IMG/VR virus record: IMGVR_UViG_3300022752_000234
Location: 1-33,269 of that record
Reading direction: 5' to 3' (one strand)
Origin: a virus
DNA: 33,269 nt
Both the position numbers and the translations under genes were made by a program. Under the pieces are notes generated by a model that had not been told where the DNA came from, did no database searches, and saw nothing but the letters and a program-made list of their open reading frames with translations. This document shows, piece by piece, positions 7,573-16,082 of the stretch; the first letter of the stretch is position 1, and the number at the start of each line of letters is the position of its first letter.

Positions 7573-9408
7573 TCAATCCTTCAATATTTTTAAAAGTTCT
7601 TGTTCAATATCTCCTAATGAATTTGAACCCTTAGAAAAATTTAAATATTGTTGATTAAAAAAATCACCATTTTCTAAAAGTATGTTAAGATTATTTTTAT
7701 TTTCTACCTCAGGAAGTGTGGATGGAGGACTACCAGCACTTGGTGGTTTAGGCGGTCCTCCAGGTGGTTTAGGTGGTCCACCCAAAGGTCCTCCTGATGG
7801 TGGTTCTTCTGCGGGAGATTCACCTGAATTTTCAGATGGCGTAGTTTGTGTATCACCAGATTTAACTTTATATAAATCATCTACTTTATCAAATAATCCT
7901 GTATGTGTTATAATTGTTGCGGTATTTGCTAATTCGGCAGATACGGCTCTTTCTAACCTTTGTTGTTGTATATCCAGTTTAATTTCTTCATCAGAAAATT
8001 GAAATATGTGTTTTTTTGCCCATGTTGCCGATGTTGGAGCCAATGAATTTGGAATTTCTGTAACTAAATCTTTATACAATGTTACCCTTTCTTTCCAAAC
8101 TTCTATCATTAATAAATCGGCTTGTTTAGATGGATTTGTAAGACCCAAAACAAAATTATTAAGTTCATCATCAAATCCTAAAAGATATAAATGTATTATT
8201 GCAATTTTGTTAAGTTCAGAAATAATAGATTTTTGAATTTTGTTAATTGTTCTAGCAAATCTAATATCTAATAAAGATAAATTTTTACCGTCACCTACAG
8301 GCTCTTCAAACCCTAAATAAGCTTTTGGTATTCTAAGAGAAGTTAATAATTTTTTTTGAATGTACTCGATGTCCGCAATTTCAGATAAATTAGCAGCACC
8401 TGCTAATGTATCAATTGGATTTGCCGCTGTGGCATCTCTTACAGGTATAAAATAATCTTGATCAACAGCCATTTGATTAAATCTTAAATCAACATTTCCT
8501 GTTTTACTATCAACTACTTGGTCTCTTTTAAATTTATTTGCGACTCTTTGTACATAAGCCTCTACATCTTTATCGTCCATGTTACCAACATAAACTTTAA
8601 AAACTCGTCTTTCTGGTGCTCTCGATGTTCTATATATTAACATTGCATCTTCTGCTAATACTAATTGTTTCCAAATTCGTCTTGCTTTTTCTAACATAGA
8701 AGTTCCATATGGTAGTTTTCTGTCATCTCCTAACAATCTAAAGTGTGCAATTTCCCAAGTTTGAAACTCCAAGTCTTTATTTTTCCAAGTAAATCGTAAA
8801 CTTTTTTCTTTTGGATCTGCAGTTGAGTTTACGGTTCTTTTTTCCATACCCCTTTCTAATCTTTCAATCTCAATATTAGGTAATTGCAAACAACCAGTAA
8901 TTCCTTTTTCAGGATCTAATTTTAGATATACAAAGTTATCACCATATTTACACATATTTCTTACCCACATTTGTAAATTAGTGTTCAAATCTAAATTGTT
9001 GTTAAAAAGATCTGCTAATATATTTTTAATTCGTTTAGACTCAGAATAAATTTGTAAAACATAACCATCTTGATTTGGTGTTGTTGATTCTTCGGCATAG
9101 ATATCTAAAGCTGTTGATATTTCTGGAGTATATTCCATAGATTCGTAATCATAAAATGCAGATATCCTATTTGGTTCATAGTATACTGCCTGAGTGTAAA
9201 GATTATTTTCAATTTTTTTCCAAGTATCTGTAAGATATAAAGTTTGTTGTGCTTGAAGTTTTTGTAATTCATATTCTTTTGGATCTCTTGTTTTTAAAAG
9301 CTCTTTTTTATCAAAACTATAAACCGGTGCATCCAAACCTAAAGTGGAATCTGGACCAAAAGTTTTAGATAATCTTTGCCAAACAGTAAGTTTTTTATTA
9401 TTTTCCAT
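7573..9408 (-). CDS. gp20: Portal vertex protein, T4 gp20 family
   Basis: 611 residues. The conserved gp20 block is clear: RISAFYDYESMEYTPEIS followed by ALDIYAEESTTPNQDG (about residues 80-115), then WVRNMCKYGDNFVYL, ERRVFKVYVGNMD, DYFIPVRDATAANPIDTLAG and KALKIPKAYLG-type motif LRIPKAYLGFEE. It forms the dodecameric ring through which DNA is packaged and to which the neck attaches. The C-terminus has a proline/glycine-rich stretch (about 535-575) that T4 gp20 lacks, followed by a helix ending EQELLKILKD; this tail may contact the scaffold or neck. It lies 44 bases downstream of terminase. Confidence 0.96.
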   Translation of the reverse strand: MENNKKLTVWQRLSKTFGPDSTLGLDAPVYSFDKKELLKTRDPKEYELQKLQAQQTLYLTDTWKKIENNLYTQAVYYEPNRISAFYDYESMEYTPEISTALDIYAEESTTPNQDGYVLQIYSESKRIKNILADLFNNNLDLNTNLQMWVRNMCKYGDNFVYLKLDPEKGITGCLQLPNIEIERLERGMEKRTVNSTADPKEKSLRFTWKNKDLEFQTWEIAHFRLLGDDRKLPYGTSMLEKARRIWKQLVLAEDAMLIYRTSRAPERRVFKVYVGNMDDKDVEAYVQRVANKFKRDQVVDSKTGNVDLRFNQMAVDQDYFIPVRDATAANPIDTLAGAANLSEIADIEYIQKKLLTSLRIPKAYLGFEEPVGDGKNLSLLDIRFARTINKIQKSIISELNKIAIIHLYLLGFDDELNNFVLGLTNPSKQADLLMIEVWKERVTLYKDLVTEIPNSLAPTSATWAKKHIFQFSDEEIKLDIQQQRLERAVSAELANTATIITHTGLFDKVDDLYKVKSGDTQTTPSENSGESPAEEPPSGGPLGGPPKPPGGPPKPPSAGSPPSTLPEVENKNNLNILLENGDFFNQQYLNFSKGSNSLGDIEQELLKILKD

Positions 9409-9452
9409 AGTGCAATTTTAATTATAATAATAAAATTATAAATATTAATTAC

Positions 9453-11225
9453 TTATTTATTATTGCCAAACAACCAATTATATTTTAAATAGTCTTCTTT
9501 ATTTGGTCCAATATTTTTGTTAAATCTATAATTATCTGTATTTGTGTTTGGTAACATAGGATCAAAATAAATTTGTTTACCAACAGATTCGTTTGATACT
9601 ATTGCCCAAGAATCAATCATAGATTTTGCTTGTTCTGTGGCTTTTTCTAATTTAGAAAAAGATGACTCGGCAATATATATCGCCATTGAAATTCCCATGA
9701 TTAAATCATCGTGTTGTCCTTTTTGATGATCAGGTCTTCCATTAATATAAACAAAAGTATTCATTTCATTATATAAACGAACACTTCTAATTTTAAACTT
9801 ATGTCTAACCCATTCTTCAAAAGCAGCAATAATCTGAACTCTTTTATTATTAAAATTTATACCAGGAATTTTTTCAGAAGAATTTTTATTTACTGACCAA
9901 ATATTAAAAGGATCAACTCCATCCATATATAAATTTTTAAATCCGAGCTCTTGCATTTTTCTAACTGTTGTTATTCCCATACCTCCAGTAATATCAACAA
10001 CAACATATGAGTTATACATCATTCCCCATTTATAAGCAACTTCTGCTAAGTTATCAGGAGGAATTTTACCAACATATTCTAAAACTTGTTCTCTTTCGTC
10101 AAAATCTATAATTTGAATTGAAGAAAAATCTTCACTGTCTCCTCTTGAAACGTCAACACCCATAATATATTTATGACCTTGTATTGGTTCTTTCCAAATC
10201 CATAAAGCATTTCCCATTAATTTAGATGGAGGATCCATTAAAGAATTATTTTTAATTTCCTCTAATTGTTTGTTATCAAACACATTATCTCCAGATCCTA
10301 AAAATTCGCAATTTAACTCTTGGTTAATTTTTCTTTTGTCATATTTAAGTTTTTTAACCATTTTTTCATACCAAGATGAACATGGTTTGTATCCTTGATT
10401 AAAAAAATGTTGTAATTCTTGATAATCTCTTTGATATGGATCAACATGAGAAAAGGATATATTTTTTGACGTGTCGTATTCTTCCTTATTTAAAAGATAG
10501 TGAATAAGATCATCAGTAGGAACCAAATATAAATCTTTGGTATATCTTGGATCTCTATACCAAAACATTTCAGATATTTTAAATTGGTTCATTCCTTTTA
10601 GTGCTTGATCATATATGTCATAATAAATTGCATCATATCCATTTGGTGTAGATATTACAATTACTTTACCTCCTGTAGATAAGGATGCCATACAAGCGGC
10701 CCAAAAATCATTATCGGCTTCTATAAATGCCGCTTCATCAAAAACAAGAATTGTAGGAGTAAATCCACGAAGTGCATCTTTTGAGGTGGCAACTGCTTTA
10801 ACTTCAGACCCATTTAACAGTTTATAATGTCTTTGTGAATTTTTTTCAGAAGCAAATCCAGCACCAACCCAAGATGGCCATTGGTCAATAAAGGTTCTAA
10901 TTTTGTTTGCCATTTCTTGAGAAGTATCAAGTTTGTTAGCAATTATTAGAATTTTTTCAGGTTGATTTTTTTTGGCAAAAACCAATCTTTTTGAAATCCA
11001 AGCTGCCGTTACAGTTGATACACCAGCTTGACGATATTTCAACGCAATATTTTCTTCGTGTTCTTCGTAATCTTGTAATAAAGAAACTTGATCTGGAAAT
11101 AATTCCAAAGGAACGTATTTTGAAACTGTATTATCATATGTTTGTAAATAAGTTTTAAGAGCATATGGAGTGTCTTTTATACACTTTACATATTCAATCA
11201 TAACTTCTTCTTTGGACAGAGCCAT
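9453..11225 (-). CDS. gp17: Terminase large subunit, T4 gp17 family
   Basis: 590 residues. ATPase: Q motif region near 45, deviant Walker A YRQAGVST (64-71), Walker B ILVFDE (159-164) with the catalytic glutamate, and coupling motif STPNG (192-196). Nuclease: D358 in MGVDVSRGD, D411 in VVVDITGG and HDD at 505-507, matching the RNase H-like triad of gp17. It pumps and cuts DNA at the portal. Length is close to T4 gp17 (610). It is the upstream partner of the portal; T4 has tail genes 18 and 19 between them, which are absent here. No small-terminase gene is recognisable in the window. The short leader carries TTATATTTATTTTATATG. Confidence 0.97.
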   Translation of the reverse strand: MALSKEEVMIEYVKCIKDTPYALKTYLQTYDNTVSKYVPLELFPDQVSLLQDYEEHEENIALKYRQAGVSTVTAAWISKRLVFAKKNQPEKILIIANKLDTSQEMANKIRTFIDQWPSWVGAGFASEKNSQRHYKLLNGSEVKAVATSKDALRGFTPTILVFDEAAFIEADNDFWAACMASLSTGGKVIVISTPNGYDAIYYDIYDQALKGMNQFKISEMFWYRDPRYTKDLYLVPTDDLIHYLLNKEEYDTSKNISFSHVDPYQRDYQELQHFFNQGYKPCSSWYEKMVKKLKYDKRKINQELNCEFLGSGDNVFDNKQLEEIKNNSLMDPPSKLMGNALWIWKEPIQGHKYIMGVDVSRGDSEDFSSIQIIDFDEREQVLEYVGKIPPDNLAEVAYKWGMMYNSYVVVDITGGMGITTVRKMQELGFKNLYMDGVDPFNIWSVNKNSSEKIPGINFNNKRVQIIAAFEEWVRHKFKIRSVRLYNEMNTFVYINGRPDHQKGQHDDLIMGISMAIYIAESSFSKLEKATEQAKSMIDSWAIVSNESVGKQIYFDPMLPNTNTDNYRFNKNIGPNKEDYLKYNWLFGNNK

Positions 11226-11277
11226 ATAAAATAAATATAAGTTTTTATATTACGATTGAATATCAAAAAAACTTTTT

Positions 11278-11895
11278 CTATTTAGAATTATTGTTATATT
11301 TTTTTTCCAAAATTTTTTTTATTATGTTTTTTTTGGTCATTTTGGGATTTATATAGTTTTCTAAGATTTTTAAAAGTTCATTTTCAAGTTCAGGTTGATA
11401 ATTTTCATTTGTTTTTTTTACTTTTTTGGGAAGATTTTCAAATTCTTTTTTTGTTGTTGAATCAGAAAATTCTTTTGCCATTTTACACCATTTGCAGTTT
11501 TTATTGTTACATTGACCACATTTTGACCAAAATAATCCTTGTTGTGATTTTGATTTAAATTTTTCTTTTACTTCACCTTTAGTCATTATTTTTGAGTTAA
11601 CATTATTTTCTGTCATTTCAGATTCTAATTGTGTTGCAATTGTTTTACCTTTATCATCTGTTTTTATTGAATACCCTTTTGGTGATCCAGGTAAAATATC
11701 AGGTCCGTTTTTTTCATTTGGATCAATTTTATAACTAACTGATGTTGGTAATTGTGTAACCGATTCTTTGCGTTCTTTTTTTTCTAAATTAATTTTTTCT
11801 ATCAACACAGAAATCTGTTTATTATCTAATTCAATAATTGTATTTGGTTGATAACCATATTTCAAAAGTTTTTGAATATTCGATTTAGTTTTCAT
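11278..11895 (-). CDS. Hypothetical protein with small zinc-ribbon-like motif
   Basis: 205 residues. After a charged N-terminal half comes KSKSQQGLFWSKCGQC with cysteine spacing C-x2-C-x4-C-x2-C (CGQC...CKWC), likely a zinc knuckle, then MAKEFSDSTTKKEFENLPKK and a lysine-rich helical tail. The KSK.QQ..F motif followed by an EF..(S/T)..K.F..LP pattern is common in small phage and Bacteroidota proteins. It overlaps the upstream gene by 11 bases, indicating translational coupling, and precedes terminase. Function unknown; the zinc site might bind DNA, but there is no direct evidence. Confidence 0.75.
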   Translation of the reverse strand: MKTKSNIQKLLKYGYQPNTIIELDNKQISVLIEKINLEKKERKESVTQLPTSVSYKIDPNEKNGPDILPGSPKGYSIKTDDKGKTIATQLESEMTENNVNSKIMTKGEVKEKFKSKSQQGLFWSKCGQCNNKNCKWCKMAKEFSDSTTKKEFENLPKKVKKTNENYQPELENELLKILENYINPKMTKKNIIKKILEKKYNNNSK

Positions 11896-12292
11896 ACACT
11901 AACTTTTTTTCAAATTCGAGAACTAAGTCTCTTTCATATATTTTATTTTTAACATCAGTTTCTGTCATTCCAAATTGAAACACTAATCTTAATTTGTCGT
12001 CAAAACTCACATCTTCATCTGTTTCCCAACCTAAACAAATAACTCCTTGTATAGAATCTATCATAGAAAATAAATCAGAATTTTGTATTAAAATTAATTT
12101 TACATTGTCTGTGGTCAAAACACCAACTTTTTTAATTACATTAATATCTGGAGGTGACGGATATGAATTAGCCGGTTTAGCATCCCAATTTTCACCCCAT
12201 ACATCAAGTTTATCAGAAAAAATAAATTCATAGATATTATCACCTTTGTAATTGGACCCTAATTCATTTATGTAGATCAAATAACTCATCAC
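11885..12292 (-). CDS. Conserved hypothetical phage protein
   Basis: 135 residues beginning MMSYLIYINELGSNYKGDNI, with WGENWDAKPANSYPSPPDIN and GVICLGWETDED. I recall close relatives of this compact alpha/beta protein next to terminase in other marine T4-like phages, where it is also unnamed. Start could be M1 or M2. It shares a 4-base ATGA overlap with the upstream gene and an 11-base overlap with the downstream one, so the three are an operon. No catalytic motif is visible. A structural or neck-assembly role is a guess from position only. Confidence 0.8.
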   Translation of the reverse strand: MMSYLIYINELGSNYKGDNIYEFIFSDKLDVWGENWDAKPANSYPSPPDINVIKKVGVLTTDNVKLILIQNSDLFSMIDSIQGVICLGWETDEDVSFDDKLRLVFQFGMTETDVKNKIYERDLVLEFEKKLVYEN

Positions 12293-13719
12293 AATAATCT
12301 ACCGTTTTTTGTGATTTTATATTGATCGTTTCCTAATTTTATAATCATATTTTTTTTATTTGTAGTACCTAAAACTTGAGAATTTGGGTTAGATTTTAAA
12401 AATTTTACTGCGGTATCTCTTTGAACTTGGCTTTCAGATAAACGCTCAATTTCAAATTTATTTAATTTGTAATTTTCTTTTAAAAATTTTTTTCTTTTTT
12501 CATTTTTTTCTTCTCTTATTAATTTTTCTGATTCCGGATCAAAATAACTTTGTATAATGTTATCAACAATTGATTCATTAAACATATTTGATTCATTATG
12601 TATGCCACCGCCAACTCTTGTTCTATATCTATTTCTGTATTCATATTCTTTTACTTCACCTGAGTTTTCGTCTGAATCTTCATCGGAATTTTCATCTTCA
12701 ACGGCACCATCGTCGGTAATATTTTTTTCTTGGTCTGGTAAATTTTCTTCATCATTTTCTTCCTCATCTTCAAATTTTGACATAATTGACTCAACATCAT
12801 CTTCATCTAATAAACTCAAATCTAATGATGAAAGTATGGAATTAATAATATATTTAATATTTTCTGAAGACATTTCATTATCGTCCGGATATTTTCTAAG
12901 TTTTTGAGTTAACTTACCAACTAATTTTTGTATTGTTTTAAATGAATTTTTATTTGAAGAATTTTCATCATTCATATTGTCTTCATCATCCATATTGTCT
13001 TCATCATCCATATTGTCTTCATCATCCATATTGTCTTCATCATCCATATTTTTTGAGCTTGTCATTTTATTTGACATATCTCCACCCATATCAGGATCTA
13101 CTCTCGGGGGCATATTTCCACCCGTAGAATCTGAAGGTGGTGTACTTGACATATCTCCACCCATATCAGGATCTACTCTCGGGGGCATATTTCCACCCGT
13201 AGAATCTGAAGGTGGTGTATTTTGAGAAGTTGAAGGTATTGGTGTTGTTGGTGTACTTGGTAAACTTGGAGCTGTTGTAGAATTAGAAGTATTTGTATTA
13301 TTATTTGTTGAGCTTGGCGTATTAAGATCTGATTTTGGTTTGTTTAGTTTTAGTTTAAAAGATTTTGCTTCTCCAAAAAGATCAATGCCATTTTCATTTC
13401 CATAAATGACATTTGATTCTTTTGCGATTAAATTTAATCTTTTTAATGCTTGAGAGTAAGAATTATAATATTTTCTATTTTTTATTGGTTCTATATATTC
13501 TGAAATTGATTCATTTATAGTTTTTTTAATAATATATCCTTGTTTTTCTTTTACAATGGCATAGTTATTACCATCCGATAACTTCAAATTATATTCAATA
13601 GATTCATTGTCATCAGATTTATATGAATTTGAAAATCTATAATTTGCAATTTCCATAATTCTTTTTAATTTAAGTTCACCTTGTAATTTTTCACTACCAA
13701 TTGGTTTTATTCCTGCCAT
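12289..13719 (-). CDS. Repeat-rich acidic virion-associated hypothetical protein
   Basis: 476 residues with three parts. An N-terminal folded region (1-130) starts MAGIKPIGSEKLQGELKLKR. A disordered middle follows: a T/S/P/N-rich stretch, a 25-residue unit (TPPSDSTGGNMPPRVDPDMG...) in two copies, and NMDDED in four perfect copies. A charged helical second half contains EDEEENDEEN stretches. The C-terminal ~60 residues (SQVQRDTAVKFLKSNPNSQV, then KNMIIKLGNDQYKITKNGRLL) look like a small folded domain. First gene of the terminase operon, with GATATATTTATATTATAAAA upstream. Acidic repeats like those of the scaffold suggest a core or tether protein; this is inference. Confidence 0.75.
   Translation of the reverse strand: MAGIKPIGSEKLQGELKLKRIMEIANYRFSNSYKSDDNESIEYNLKLSDGNNYAIVKEKQGYIIKKTINESISEYIEPIKNRKYYNSYSQALKRLNLIAKESNVIYGNENGIDLFGEAKSFKLKLNKPKSDLNTPSSTNNNTNTSNSTTAPSLPSTPTTPIPSTSQNTPPSDSTGGNMPPRVDPDMGGDMSSTPPSDSTGGNMPPRVDPDMGGDMSNKMTSSKNMDDEDNMDDEDNMDDEDNMDDEDNMNDENSSNKNSFKTIQKLVGKLTQKLRKYPDDNEMSSENIKYIINSILSSLDLSLLDEDDVESIMSKFEDEEENDEENLPDQEKNITDDGAVEDENSDEDSDENSGEVKEYEYRNRYRTRVGGGIHNESNMFNESIVDNIIQSYFDPESEKLIREEKNEKRKKFLKENYKLNKFEIERLSESQVQRDTAVKFLKSNPNSQVLGTTNKKNMIIKLGNDQYKITKNGRLL
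12973..13044 (-). repeat. Four perfect 18-base coding repeats (NMDDED)
   Basis: The plus-strand unit catattgtcttcatcatc occurs four times without any mismatch at 12973, 12991, 13009 and 13027. The identity at synonymous sites points to recent slippage. Confidence 0.95.
13071..13219 (-). repeat. 75-base direct tandem repeat, two copies
   Basis: Copies at 13071-13145 and 13146-13219 are identical as far as I can read them; they encode the 25-residue S/P/G/D-rich unit with PPRVDPDMGGDM. Perfect identity over 75 bases indicates a very recent duplication. Confidence 0.92.
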
Positions 13720-13795
13720 ATTTAATTTTTTTATAAAATTATTTTTTATAATATAAATATATCGTATAATAGTATTTTTATTTTATTTAATTTTT

Positions 13796-14560
13796 TTATT
13801 GGGACATTGATAATTTTTTATCAATTATTCCAATTGGAAGTTCATAAAGCTTTTCAATATACCCATTTCTTCGTAATAATTTGAAAACTAAATTTTCTAC
13901 GGACATTTCTCCGTTTTTTTGTAGACCACAATTTCTAAATTTTTTTAACTTTTCTTTGTATTTTTTTACAATCTTTTTTATGTTGTCAACATTTTCATTT
14001 TTAGAATTGTCAATAAGATTATCAATAATTCTCATCCATTGATTTGCTTTTTCATTGATTAATTTAAAATCAATTTGATCATTTTTTTCTTTTTTTGGAA
14101 AATTTAACCATTCATTATGTAGAATAGAATAAATTCCACTACTAAAAGTTGTTTCTTTTTCATCTTGTACAAAACACTCAACATCAAAACCAAATAATTT
14201 AATATTGTGTCGTATGTTAAAAATAATTTTTTTTAAATCGAAAAATTCTATAAATATTTTTTTAGTTTTTTTATCAAATTGTGAATAATCAACCACCAAA
14301 TGTAAATCAATGTCAGAATATTCAGACCAGTTATAGTTTGTCAACGAACCTATCATTATTATGTCAGTCACAACTACATCTATATTCAAAAATTCAAAAA
14401 AAATGTCAGCAATTTCTAATAATTTTTCTCTAACTTCAGGTTTCATTTCTATTTCATGACTTTCAGAATCACCTATATTTTTTTTTCTTGGCGTTTGCCA
14501 AATTTTTGAGTTTAACCCATCTTGAAATTTGAAACTATTTAATATTTTGTTATTATCCAT
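13796..14560 (-). CDS. Nucleotidyltransferase-fold protein (Pol beta superfamily)
   Basis: 254 residues. Residues 69-91 contain the signature MIGSLTNYNWSEYSDIDLHL: a GS motif (G71-S72), then two acidic residues D83 and D85 in DID flanked by a hydrophobic strand, the metal-binding core of polymerase-beta-like nucleotidyltransferases. The strand FGFDVECFV about 50 residues later could supply the third carboxylate. The C-terminal part is helical and basic. Similar short nucleotidyltransferases are frequent in large phages and act on RNA ends, small molecules or proteins; substrate cannot be read here. An AT box ATATTTATATATG lies directly upstream. No partner antitoxin-like gene (MNT/HEPN) is visible next to it, which argues against a toxin pair. 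Confidence 0.75.
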   Translation of the reverse strand: MDNNKILNSFKFQDGLNSKIWQTPRKKNIGDSESHEIEMKPEVREKLLEIADIFFEFLNIDVVVTDIIMIGSLTNYNWSEYSDIDLHLVVDYSQFDKKTKKIFIEFFDLKKIIFNIRHNIKLFGFDVECFVQDEKETTFSSGIYSILHNEWLNFPKKEKNDQIDFKLINEKANQWMRIIDNLIDNSKNENVDNIKKIVKKYKEKLKKFRNCGLQKNGEMSVENLVFKLLRRNGYIEKLYELPIGIIDKKLSMSQ

Positions 14561-14582
14561 ACATATATAAATATATTATATG

Positions 14583-14825
14583 TCAAACTTTCTTATATTT
14601 GTAATTTTTTGAAATGTAATTATTAAAAAAAGTTCCTTGAGATTGTGCCATTCTAAATTGAGTGTATTTTTCATGCGGGACATCTACGTACTCATATTTA
14701 GATCCGTTTTTAAATTCTGCAATCATTTTTTTCGTAGTTGTATCATATTGTGTCCTAACAATATTTGAGGACTCCACTTCATTTAAGATTGTGGTTCCGC
14801 TAATTATTTCGCTCGTTATTGACAT
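14583..14825 (-). CDS. KTSC domain protein
   Basis: 80 residues. The pattern SSNIVRTQYDTTTKKMIAEF followed by NGSKYEYVDVPHEKYTQF and GTFFNNYI is the small KTSC domain (named for a link to lysyl-tRNA synthetase C-termini), found alone in many phages and bacteria. The usual ending K.Y.. is present (ISKNYKYKKV). Length fits a single-domain member. Exact function is not established. It lies between the nucleotidyltransferase gene and the next upstream gene, same strand. Confidence 0.85.
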   Translation of the reverse strand: MSITSEIISGTTILNEVESSNIVRTQYDTTTKKMIAEFKNGSKYEYVDVPHEKYTQFRMAQSQGTFFNNYISKNYKYKKV

Positions 14826-14873
14826 TTAGTTTTCTATTTTTTTATTATTTATCAAAGATCGTTGAATAACAAT

Positions 14874-15980
14874 TTACCCAAAGTTATATCCCCTCGATGG
14901 GTCAAAAATAGTTGCGGCATTCATAAGTTCATAGATGTCTTTAGGAATACTAGCCTTTCCTGGTGGGTTTATTGGAATAGATTGAACAACATCGTTACTT
15001 TTAAGTGGCTCAATAACATTTATTTTATTTATTTTTCCAGTTTTATCATATTCAAAAGTCCATCTTTTAACAGGAACAACGTATGTATTTTGACCCGCTC
15101 CTTTACCAGGTAAATACTTTAATTCAAACGCTCCCAAATATGCGGCATCATTGGCTTTACCCACACAATTTGATGCGTGTGCTTCACTACAATTATAACT
15201 ACCCCAAAGAACTGACTTATCTTTCAAACCCTTAACCAAATCAGCAACTTCAGTGGGAACTGTTTTGACTTCACCTTTTCCTGAAACAATTAAACTGATT
15301 ATAGCAACTTGACCTGGATTAGGAAAGTTGTAACTTTGTTTTTTTATATTTACAGAATCTAAAACACCTCCAGTATTTACAACACCAGGAAATATATTTT
15401 GAGTGTACAACTGATTTTTACTAACATCAGGAATTAAAATACCATTTGCCAAAAAAGTTTTTTTAAGATTTGTCGCAATATTTTCCCCTCGAGATTTTGC
15501 TAAATTTAGGTTTGAGTTATAATCTGTTTCCGCACTTGGGTTGGTGTTTAGGGCATTATTGGGGTTTGTTTTACCGCCGTCTTTTCCCCATTGAGTTTTA
15601 ATTGTATCTATAGGTTGGGATACAATATAATTATTGGTATCATACCATGTTGGTTTACCACCATATGAGTTACTTGCTCCAGCGTAAATTTGTAAACTTT
15701 GAAGAGCCATATTTTTTGAATCAAATATTGTTTTAGCATCAGAATTTGCATCAATTGCCTTTTTTACTTCTTCCCAAATCGAAGGTATGAACTTAGATGA
15801 GTCGGAACTCCCAGGTGTAAAATCAACTTTTAGAACAGGGACGTTAACAGTTATGAAATTTTGTGAGGGTGTAGTTGCAGTAACTTGTTCTGAAAACAAA
15901 TATTTTTGTTTTAGATATCTTTCTTCTATTATTAGATTTGTATTTTTGATTGCACGAATTTTACTATAACTTTTTCTCAT
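14874..15980 (-). CDS. Putative virion/cell-surface protein, possible OmpA-like segment
   Basis: 368 residues. The N-terminus MRKSYSKIRAIKNTNLIIEE is basic and helical and is followed by YLFSE/Q, resembling the gp21-type (L/F)xE cleavage site. The remainder has the composition of an extracellular or virion protein (N/G/T/S-rich). NLNLAKSRGENIATNLKKTF (about 155-175) resembles the OmpA-type peptidoglycan-binding motif in which an N..L...R...V...L helix follows the binding loop. A similar layout is seen in the 27540-29288 gene, so the two may be related virion proteins. One CSEAHASNC segment could form a disulfide. GTAATATTTATATTC precedes the start. Function unknown; peptidoglycan contact is a hypothesis. 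Confidence 0.65.
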   Translation of the reverse strand: MRKSYSKIRAIKNTNLIIEERYLKQKYLFSEQVTATTPSQNFITVNVPVLKVDFTPGSSDSSKFIPSIWEEVKKAIDANSDAKTIFDSKNMALQSLQIYAGASNSYGGKPTWYDTNNYIVSQPIDTIKTQWGKDGGKTNPNNALNTNPSAETDYNSNLNLAKSRGENIATNLKKTFLANGILIPDVSKNQLYTQNIFPGVVNTGGVLDSVNIKKQSYNFPNPGQVAIISLIVSGKGEVKTVPTEVADLVKGLKDKSVLWGSYNCSEAHASNCVGKANDAAYLGAFELKYLPGKGAGQNTYVVPVKRWTFEYDKTGKINKINVIEPLKSNDVVQSIPINPPGKASIPKDIYELMNAATIFDPSRGYNFG

Positions 15981-16032
15981 ATGAATATAAATATTACAAA
16001 TAATTAAATAATTACTTACTATATGTAAATAT

Positions 16033-16065
16033 AAAAAAAAACCACCAATAAGGTGGTTTTTTTTT
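16033..16065. terminator. Intrinsic terminator after dnaK (bidirectional form)
   Basis: AACCACC pairs with GGTGGTT around a five-base loop, flanked by A9 on one side and T9 on the other, so it can work in both directions. On the minus strand it follows the dnaK stop by about 20 bases. Confidence 0.9.
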
Positions 16066-16082
16066 ACTTCAATCTTAATAAA

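Noticed and set aside
7682-8002. Plus-strand ORF rich in glycine and proline
   Set aside because: Antisense shadow of the proline-rich C-terminal tail of the portal protein.
13796-14825. Nucleotidyltransferase plus small neighbour as a toxin-antitoxin pair
   Set aside because: The neighbour is a KTSC domain protein, not a HEPN or known antitoxin, and the spacing and AT box suggest separate phage genes.
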